DNA of 20,034 nt from RI-106 sp964496875 (GTDB taxonomy: Bacteria; Cyanobacteriota; Vampirovibrionia; Obscuribacterales; Obscuribacteraceae): assembly GCA_964496875.1 (NCBI GenBank), contig CAZCBH010000096.1, positions 1 to 20,034 on the forward strand, in the 5' to 3' direction. Both the position numbers and the translations under genes were made by a program. The stretch's first letter is position 1, and every line of letters starts with the position of its first letter. Under the pieces are notes generated by a model. The model made no database searches. It was given only the letters and a program-made list of their open reading frames with translations, and was not told where the DNA came from. Positions 15,072-20,034 of this stretch are shown here, in pieces.

Positions 15072-15391
15072 TGTTTTCGGACGCCTCCGACACTCTATCT
15101 ATAATATAACGAACGCTATTCTAGCAATTGCAGAAGCGCTTACCCGGGTAGTTAATAGTTCTTTCGCCTTTAAATAGAGAGTGGAGCTTGCAAAATAGCC
15201 CGGCGGAATGTTTTCAAGTATTACGTCGGATTAGAAGTCGAGTACATGACACTATACTCAATACCATTCGAGAGCTGTTTGTAATGGCATGAATAAAGGA
15301 AGATTCACACATAGGTCATAAAATCCATGTTACTGTGCATGGTTACCAAAGCCGCCTCCGGGCAAGAATCACGAGCCGAGAGATAGAAACT
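15072..15391. other. Intergenic region between divergent acyl-CoA dehydrogenase and HEAT-repeat genes
   Basis: About 320 nt without a convincing gene. The left end holds the dehydrogenase promoter candidate. For the rightward gene, TTAGAA (15231-15236) and TATACT (15253-15258) with a 16-nt spacer are a fair promoter, leaving a leader of about 125 nt. Very short ATG frames at 15246 and 15291 lack ribosome binding sites. No tRNA or riboswitch fold is evident. Confidence 0.5.
15098..15127 (-). promoter_or_regulatory. Candidate promoter of the acyl-CoA dehydrogenase unit
   Basis: On the minus strand TTGCTA (15127-15122) and TATAGA (15103-15098) are separated by 18 nt. Transcription would begin near 15091 and include GGAGG before the GTG start. 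Confidence 0.35.
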
Positions 15392-17173
15392 ATGTCCGTT
15401 TTTTTGAAAGTCATGAAGAAACTCAGCTCCGCTTTTCGCGAGAAGCCGACTCTGAAACCGGATGATTTCGAGCTGGAGCACTTTCTCTTTTATCACGGGC
15501 TGGTCGGCACCAGCCCCGAAGGCCAGCGAAAGTTCAAAGATGTGCGTGCCGACATTCGGTTCGCGGTAGAAAGCCATAGCTCTGCCCAGATTGCCATAGC
15601 GCTCAAACTGCTGCCTTTGCACTGGGAAGAGAAACTAAAGTCGATTGCCGACGAAATAAAGAACAAAGAGGTTTTGATCGAAATTCTAGCGCCGGAAAGA
15701 TTGGGTGATACCGAAACGAACAACAACTTTCCGCTTTTTCATGATCACTGGAAAGTCAGAGCCAATGCGGCAAAAATGCTGGCGCATCTAGGCGCGACCA
15801 CAAAAGTGGAAGAGCTGGTCAATAGTCTGCCCGGCACCAGGGAGAATACCAAAATGGCCTTCTGTCATCTGGTCTATGCTCTGGGCAAACTTGGAGATAA
15901 AGGCGCTCTTGAAGCCATCGAACCCTACCTTATCGATGAGGACCCCTGGATTCAAGTCGATGCTGCAGGAGCCCGGGCGCTGCTCTGTGCCGACCCGAAT
16001 GACAGGCCGCTTAAAGAGGCTATCTTTCGCTCCGGTAAATTTTTCGACTATGCCGCGGTTCAGATAAGCAAATTCATTCCCATTGAAAGCTTTCTCGAAA
16101 ATAGTAAAGAGACAAACTCAACCGAAATCAGGCAAGCCGGGCTGCGGTTGATCACCGGTGTCTGCCAGGCCGGCTCTGGAAGCTTCCCGGCAGAGATCGT
16201 GATCGAAAGGGGGATCGACGACCGAAGCCGGGATCTGGCCGATGAGCTTGCCGAAAGCACCGACCCGATCTTACTGAGGGCAGCCCTGGATCTGACCGAC
16301 TGGCTCAGCAACAATGGACGCTCCCCCCATGCGGCAATATTAGAAAAAGCGACCGAGAGCAGCCCGGCAACAAATTCTCTGGGCGAGAAACTGGAATTAA
16401 TCGAATCGCAAAACAGAAGCCCCTTAGAATCAGCAACCCTGGAAGCCGCTGTCTATTCCGCCGGCAGACTGAATAGAGCGGAGCTGGCGCCCATACTTTA
16501 CGAAGCCCTTCGCAAACCGGGCGCCTCGGCGATGAAAGACGAAATTCTGGAAGCCCTTTCCCAAATCGATCCCCAACAAGAAGATTGCCAGAAATCCGGA
16601 GCCGATATACTGATCGAAATAGCAAAAGCGGCGGTAGATCTGGAGGAACGGACAGGAATAAGCCCCAGCGCCCAGCCGGTGATTGAAGAGGAAGAAGGGC
16701 CTCCCCGCATTTATTTCAGAGTGCTCAAAGCCCTCGGCAAAACAGCACAGCCGGCAGCGGTGGCCTATCTTGTTACTGCCACCGGCGACCACGCCCCGGA
16801 CAAGCGTAATAGAGCGCTAAAATCATTGATAGAAATAGGCGAAAAGAAGGCGGAACTCATAGCCACCTTCAAAAACAGCCTCTTAGAGAGAATGACCGAT
16901 CTCTCCTCCGAAGTCCGAACCACAGCGGTGGACGGCGTTGGTCGACTCGGTCTTCTGGAGGGCGCCGACAGGGTGCTCGAACTGACCGCCGCCCGGGAAG
17001 TCTCGTTATCTAATAAAGCGCTGGAAACATTATCAGATCTTGCAATGAACGGAAACAGGGACGCAATTATCGAGAAATTGAAAACCCGGCTGAAAAGCGG
17101 GGGAAATCAGTATCACCGCGAGAAGCTCAGCAAGCTCCTTGAAAACATTGAGAAACATCAAGCAAAACCCTAA
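15392..17173 (+). CDS. HEAT-repeat protein
   Basis: A 593-residue cytoplasmic-looking protein made largely of helical repeats of about 30 residues. Examples are WKVRANAAKMLAHLGATTKVEELV, REVSLSNKALETLSDLAMNGNRDAIIEKL and SSEVRTTAVDGVGRLGLLEGADRVLEL, with the D..VR..A...LG pattern of HEAT/PBS-lyase-like repeats. Such solenoids usually act as protein-binding scaffolds. No catalytic motif is seen. I prefer the ATG at 15392 over an in-frame GTG at 15335, because the extra 19 residues (arginine-rich, no hydrophobic core) look untranslated and GAGAG lies upstream of the ATG. A candidate terminator follows at 17198. The partner is unknown; the nearest downstream gene is a single-pass membrane protein. 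Confidence 0.78.
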   Translation: MSVFLKVMKKLSSAFREKPTLKPDDFELEHFLFYHGLVGTSPEGQRKFKDVRADIRFAVESHSSAQIAIALKLLPLHWEEKLKSIADEIKNKEVLIEILAPERLGDTETNNNFPLFHDHWKVRANAAKMLAHLGATTKVEELVNSLPGTRENTKMAFCHLVYALGKLGDKGALEAIEPYLIDEDPWIQVDAAGARALLCADPNDRPLKEAIFRSGKFFDYAAVQISKFIPIESFLENSKETNSTEIRQAGLRLITGVCQAGSGSFPAEIVIERGIDDRSRDLADELAESTDPILLRAALDLTDWLSNNGRSPHAAILEKATESSPATNSLGEKLELIESQNRSPLESATLEAAVYSAGRLNRAELAPILYEALRKPGASAMKDEILEALSQIDPQQEDCQKSGADILIEIAKAAVDLEERTGISPSAQPVIEEEEGPPRIYFRVLKALGKTAQPAAVAYLVTATGDHAPDKRNRALKSLIEIGEKKAELIATFKNSLLERMTDLSSEVRTTAVDGVGRLGLLEGADRVLELTAAREVSLSNKALETLSDLAMNGNRDAIIEKLKTRLKSGGNQYHREKLSKLLENIEKHQAKP

Positions 17174-17197
17174 AACAGTCCATGATAAGGTAGTAAT

Positions 17198-17218
17198 GGT
17201 TGCTTCGGGAACCGTTTT
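17198..17218 (+). terminator. Hairpin with cUUCGg loop after the HEAT-repeat gene
   Basis: GGTTGC and GGAACC pair around a TTCG loop with one G-G mismatch, followed by GTTTT (17214-17218). The cTTCGg loop is an exceptionally stable RNA tetraloop. The stem is short and the T tract only four long, so it may terminate partially. Confidence 0.45.
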
Positions 17219-17245
17219 AGCGTACTAAATCTTAGACGACTGACC

Positions 17246-17827
17246 ATGACTGAAGATTCGGAAAAGTCCACACAGAGTCGACAAGCCGCCATCGGGTCGG
17301 AGCACGCCCAGCGCATGCTCGACACCGTTCTGGAGCATCCGGCTCCCAGAAGAACCTTCAAACAGACCATGATCTTCGATATGGTCCTCGGCATTGGGCT
17401 TTTGATAGCTGTGGGCGGCTTCACCACCGGGCTCATGAAAGTCTACCTTACCCATATGGCCAAGCAGAGCATAAATCAGCACGATTACAAAGCGGCTATC
17501 CATATACTCAACCGCAGCCCTATTCCACAGTTTCTCTCCGGAACCAGCGGAGACAACAATCCTTCCGAACTCTTGAACCAGGCGCTTTATCTAGATGCGG
17601 TCGAAAGACTGGAAGCCGATCATGACGATCAAGCCGCCCTGTCGCAATTGAGTCGCATCCCGGCAGGCTCTAGATACTTCAATCTGGCTCAGCAATTCCT
17701 CAATGAAAGGACTAAGCCTTCATCGCTACAGCTAGAAGGCTCTGCTCTTCAGCTGGAAGAGAAGACAGAAGAAGAAGTCCAGAGCGACAAGCTTTTCGAA
17801 GAAAAGACCAAAGAAGAAGAGAAGTAA
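17246..17827 (+). CDS. Single-pass membrane protein with TPR-like region and acidic tail
   Basis: A 193-residue protein with a polar N-terminus (1-40), one strong membrane helix (about 43-65, MIFDMVLGIGLLIAVGGFTT), then a helical region (70-155) with A-rich repeats such as INQHDYKAAIHILNRSP and LEADHDDQAALSQLSRIPAGS that look like two TPR-type units. The C-terminus is a lysine/glutamate tail (EEKTEEEV, FEEKTKEEEK). By charge it is probably N-in with the repeats outside the cytoplasm, though this is not certain. No enzyme motif. It lies 55 nt before the secreted TPR gene, on the same strand, and may act with it. Not recognised as a named family. Confidence 0.6.
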   Translation: MTEDSEKSTQSRQAAIGSEHAQRMLDTVLEHPAPRRTFKQTMIFDMVLGIGLLIAVGGFTTGLMKVYLTHMAKQSINQHDYKAAIHILNRSPIPQFLSGTSGDNNPSELLNQALYLDAVERLEADHDDQAALSQLSRIPAGSRYFNLAQQFLNERTKPSSLQLEGSALQLEEKTEEEVQSDKLFEEKTKEEEK

Positions 17828-17846
17828 AGCAGAAACTTTTTAGGTG

Positions 17847-17866
17847 AGGCTCGAGCTTTCGAGCCT
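17847..17866 (+). promoter_or_regulatory. Perfect 8-bp hairpin directly upstream of the third TPR gene
   Basis: AGGCTCGA (17847-17854) pairs exactly with TCGAGCCT (17859-17866) around a GCTT loop. TATAAT follows at 17866-17871, only 11 nt before the ATG, so it is too close to serve as a usual -10 unless the transcript is almost leaderless. The hairpin may control initiation or end the upstream message; no T tract follows. Confidence 0.45.
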
Positions 17867-17882
17867 ATAATGAAAGACGCCT

Positions 17883-18773
17883 ATGAACAAACTGCTTCTA
17901 TCTTCAATGGTGGCGATTCTATCCGGTCTGCTCACCCTAGCAGTTCCCGCAGCACAAGCTGCCGAAATTTTTGCCGACGCGGTGTCACTCTATCAAAAGG
18001 GTGATCACAAGAAAGCTGCCGGCTATTTCGAACACATCATCAAACATAAACCGGACCACTGGCAGTCGCACTATTACCTCGCCAATATTCATCTGAAAAG
18101 CAATAATTTGGCCGAGGCGAGAAAGTATTACAACTCTTGTGTCTTAAACTATCCCGATATTCCCACCTGTCAGAACATCGTCAAGGCTCTCGCCCACATA
18201 GACAAACTGGAAGCAGCCAGGACAAACAGTGTGGTCGCAAACACCACCGGTAATACCGCTCTCAGCGCTCCGAGCGATGAGAGCGATCCCGAAGAGAAGA
18301 AACGTCTGGCTCTGGCGCAAAAGCTGGAGGCGGAAGAGTCCGAGCGAATTGATTCTAGAACCAAAGCGCTAAAAGAAAAGAAGCGAAAAATACTAGAAGA
18401 CGGAGAGCGGGAAGCGAACGCTGTCATAGCAAACGCCCAGGCCAAACTGGCTCGCATGCACAACGAATCGAACTGGTTTGTCAAAAATACCAGGACCGGT
18501 GAGGTCAGCGTAGGGCTTCCCTCTTTCGTCGCGGATCAGGTCATGGCCGAAGCCTATGAATCGGCTAAACAGATCAAAAAAACAGCAGAACTCAGAGCCC
18601 GGGGTATCTATATTCCGAAGACGAGTAATAGCAGCCTATCTTTGAGACACCAGCTCACCGCCAAACCGGGACCGAGCGGCACAACCATGGATACCGTGGG
18701 CACCAATACCTATGTGCGAAACTATACCCATACTAAGAAGCAAATAGCCGGGCGAGAGAGCAATCGGCTCTAA
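17883..18773 (+). CDS. Secreted TPR and coiled-coil protein
   Basis: A 296-residue exported protein. The signal peptide ends at AQA/AEI (26/27). Two TPR-like repeats cover about 28-94 (FADAVSLYQKGDHKKAAGYFEHIIKHKP, NLAEARKYYNSCVLNYP). C86 and C96 could form a disulfide in the periplasm. A linker (112-135) is followed by a charged coiled coil (about 137-195) rich in Lys/Glu/Ala, then a polar region with NTRTGEV and a low-complexity Thr/Ser C-terminus. The N-terminal module resembles those of the two protease proteins, especially the one at 10600, but no protease domain is present. It may be a scaffold or envelope assembly protein; the role is unknown. The ATG has no clear ribosome binding site. 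Confidence 0.7.
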   Translation: MNKLLLSSMVAILSGLLTLAVPAAQAAEIFADAVSLYQKGDHKKAAGYFEHIIKHKPDHWQSHYYLANIHLKSNNLAEARKYYNSCVLNYPDIPTCQNIVKALAHIDKLEAARTNSVVANTTGNTALSAPSDESDPEEKKRLALAQKLEAEESERIDSRTKALKEKKRKILEDGEREANAVIANAQAKLARMHNESNWFVKNTRTGEVSVGLPSFVADQVMAEAYESAKQIKKTAELRARGIYIPKTSNSSLSLRHQLTAKPGPSGTTMDTVGTNTYVRNYTHTKKQIAGRESNRL

Positions 18774-18803
18774 TCAGGTTAAGCAGAGCCCCAAACGTGA
18801 GGG

Positions 18804-19187
18804 TTACTCGACGACGAATTCCTTGTATTGCTCGGAACTCATGGAAGTATCCAGTTCGCCTTTGTCTTCGAGCTTGACTTTAATCATCCAGCCTTTGCCG
18901 TAGCAATCGAGGTTGACCAGCTCAGGCTCTTGAACGAGCTGTTCGTTGATCTCGGTAATTTCACCCGAGACCGGCATAAACAGGTCGGAAACAGACTTGA
19001 CCGACTCGATCACTCCAAATTTCTGTTCTACTTTGAACTTGTCGCCAACCCCGGGAAGCTCGACATAGGTTACATCACCGAGTTGATCGGCAGCGAACGC
19101 GGTGATCCCGATGGTCGCTATATCACCATCAACCTTGATGTACTCGTGGGTTTTTACATACTTCAGTTCTTGTGGATAGGCCAGCAT
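18804..19187 (-). CDS. gcvH: Glycine cleavage system H protein
   Basis: A 127-residue lipoyl carrier protein, the usual size. It shuttles the aminomethyl group between the P, T and L proteins of the glycine cleavage system. KYVKTHEYIKVDGDIATIGIT and GDVTYVELPGVGD are diagnostic, and the lipoylated lysine is K64 in IESVKSVSD. The C-terminal GKGWMIKVKL matches too. I choose ATG 19187 (MLAYPQEL) because GGGAGA precedes it by about 6 nt and it fits the family N-terminus; the frame extends to 19226 but adds an unconserved stretch. gcvT lies upstream on the same strand, 284 nt away. No glycine riboswitch is recognisable. Confidence 0.95.
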   Translation of the reverse strand: MLAYPQELKYVKTHEYIKVDGDIATIGITAFAADQLGDVTYVELPGVGDKFKVEQKFGVIESVKSVSDLFMPVSGEITEINEQLVQEPELVNLDCYGKGWMIKVKLEDKGELDTSMSSEQYKEFVVE

Positions 19188-19208
19188 AGTGTCTCCCAGT
19201 GGAATAAC

Positions 19209-19220
19209 TCTCGCGCGAGA
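19209..19220. promoter_or_regulatory. 12-bp perfect palindrome upstream of gcvH
   Basis: TCTCGCGCGAGA is a perfect palindrome located 22 nt before the gcvH start. It could be an operator for a dimeric regulator. Only one copy is seen, so support is limited. Confidence 0.35.
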
Positions 19221-19373
19221 TTGCAAATTTACATAGCAGATTCTAGCAAGCCTACCCCCAAGAAATATCTCTTTGCTTTCGAGAATATTGATCTTCTTTA
19301 GAATAGCCCTCTTGACTACCGCTAATTCCCAAAACTAGATGGTCAGGACAGTTACATCCCGGAGGAAACAATC

Positions 19374-19487
19374 ATGAAGACTCGGACAAGAAACATTCAC
19401 AATCAAAATCCAAGAACCAGATTCTTAGACCTGCTTGCCGTCTCAGGCGCCCTGGCATCTACCCTGTACGTCTATTTCCTTTTATAG
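19374..19487 (+). CDS. 37-codon ORF for a small C-terminally anchored membrane peptide
   Basis: ATG 19374 to TAG 19485-19487 encodes 37 residues. GGAGGA (19361-19366) lies 7 nt upstream, a near-ideal ribosome binding site, stronger than that of most neighbouring genes. The first 17 residues are polar with five Arg/Lys and no acidic residue. Residues 20-37 (LLAVSGALASTLYVYFLL) form one hydrophobic helix ending at the C-terminus. This predicts an inner-membrane peptide with a cytoplasmic basic head. It lies antisense between gcvT and gcvH, overlapping the gcvT end by 16 nt. A TTGACT at 19312 may be a -35, but no good -10 follows. I do not know the family. Confidence 0.55.
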   Translation: MKTRTRNIHNQNPRTRFLDLLAVSGALASTLYVYFLL

Positions 19488-20034
19488 AAAGGACGTTTGA
19501 CCACCTCAGCCGGAATCTCCCGATCCCGTATCTTGATGTTGAGTACGGTGCCGATTTTGCCAAGCGATGGCTCTTCTATCAAGGCAAAGGCGATCGGATA
19601 TCCGACATGAATTCCCTGGGAACCGCTGGTTACCCTGCCAATCACCCGACCCTCATGGGTAACTTCATAACCCTGCCTGGGCAGCGCTTTGCCCTCGGCC
19701 TTCAGGCAGACAACCTTTTTACCGACCCCGTCCGCTTTCTGGCTGGCCAAAACCTTTTGACCGATGAAATCGCCTTTATCCGGCTTCACGCTCCAGCCAA
19801 GACCGGCTTCCACAGGGCTGATGTCCTCCTCCAGCTCGTGACCATAAAGAGGCAGACCGGCTTCCAGGCGAAGAGTATCCCGGGCGCCAAGACCGCAGGG
19901 CTCGATGCCGAACTCAGCTCCTTTTTCGAGAATCAATTTCCAGAGGGCAGCGGCAGATTCAGCGGGTACAAGAATTTCGAATCCGTCTTCACCTGTATAA
20001 CCAGTTCTGCCGAACCCGACTTGTACACCATCCA
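19472..20034 (-). CDS. gcvT: Glycine cleavage system T protein (aminomethyltransferase), 3' part
   Basis: The frame is open from the window edge, about 187 residues to TAG, so the 5' half lies outside the window; an internal TTG at 19936 is not the start. It transfers the methylene group from aminomethyl-H protein to tetrahydrofolate, releasing ammonia. The fragment begins DGVQVGFGRTGYTGEDGFE, the conserved family signature, followed by EPCGLGARDTLRLEAGLPLYGHEL, SPVEAGLGW and FIGQKVL. The C-terminal barrel (RVIGRVTSGSQGIHVGYPIAFALI) is also standard. It is followed by gcvH on the same strand; the 37-codon ORF converges on its last bases. Confidence 0.95.
   Translation of the reverse strand, partial: DGVQVGFGRTGYTGEDGFEILVPAESAAALWKLILEKGAEFGIEPCGLGARDTLRLEAGLPLYGHELEEDISPVEAGLGWSVKPDKGDFIGQKVLASQKADGVGKKVVCLKAEGKALPRQGYEVTHEGRVIGRVTSGSQGIHVGYPIAFALIEEPSLGKIGTVLNIKIRDREIPAEVVKRPFYKRK

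Noticed and set aside
15072..15391. A tRNA, riboswitch or small gene in the largest gap
   Set aside because: I found no cloverleaf, no known riboswitch core and no short ORF with a ribosome binding site.
18828..19301. 157-residue plus-strand ORF antisense to gcvH
   Set aside because: It is antisense to a clear GcvH and has no domain of its own.
19188..19373. Glycine riboswitch upstream of gcvH
   Set aside because: No tandem glycine-aptamer core elements could be recognised in this stretch.

Overview
The window reads as chromosomal DNA of a Gram-negative-type bacterium. Exported proteins carry classical signal peptides, there is a WaaE/KdtX-like glycosyltransferase, and housekeeping genes (ffh, rpsP, khpA, gcvH, gcvT) are intact. 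Base composition looks roughly balanced and even. The mix of secreted TPR/retropepsin proteins, trehalose metabolism, HEAT-repeat proteins and a KH gene next to rpsP would suit an uncultured lineage such as the Obscuribacterales (non-photosynthetic Cyanobacteria/Melainabacteria). That placement is an impression and no marker here proves it.

Layout. (1) 1-1085: the 3' end of an unknown gene with perfect 17-residue repeats, followed 15 nt later by a zinc-ribbon/HTH protein that looks like an IS1595-family transposase without its DDE catalytic core. (2) 1109-5948: an exported alpha/beta hydrolase (minus strand), a DUF4149-like membrane protein and treZ (plus), and a polytopic membrane protein (minus). 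(3) 6032-10540: a plus-strand run: an 11-codon leader coupled to an HD phosphohydrolase, a possible 27-codon bridge ORF, ffh, rpsP, khpA, a small T2SSE_N-like protein and a GNAT acetyltransferase. Several junctions overlap: ATGA at both ends of the HD gene, 103 nt out of frame between rpsP and khpA, and TAGTG between khpA and the next gene. (4) 10600-15071: a secreted TPR protein with two retropepsin domains (plus) meets, stop codon on stop codon, a minus-strand set of acyl-CoA dehydrogenase, a second TPR/tandem-retropepsin protein and a family 2 glycosyltransferase. (5) 15392-18773: a HEAT-repeat protein, a single-pass membrane protein and a third secreted TPR protein. (6) 18804-20034: gcvH and the 3' part of gcvT on the minus strand, with a strongly initiated 37-codon membrane-peptide ORF on the opposite strand between them.

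How the genes work together. GcvT and GcvH are two parts of the glycine cleavage system. Ffh, S16 and KhpA form the familiar SRP/ribosome neighbourhood, but the rimM and trmD genes often found next are absent here. TreZ releases trehalose from maltooligosyltrehalose; its usual partner TreY is not in the window. Three secreted proteins within about 8 kb share an N-terminal signal peptide plus TPR-like module, and two of them attach it to a duplicated aspartic protease domain. The most distinctive items are the tandem retropepsins, the DDE-less transposase relative with its repeat-containing neighbour, the tiny coupled ORFs around the HD gene, the rpsP/khpA dual-coding overlap, and the 37-codon ORF between gcvH and gcvT.
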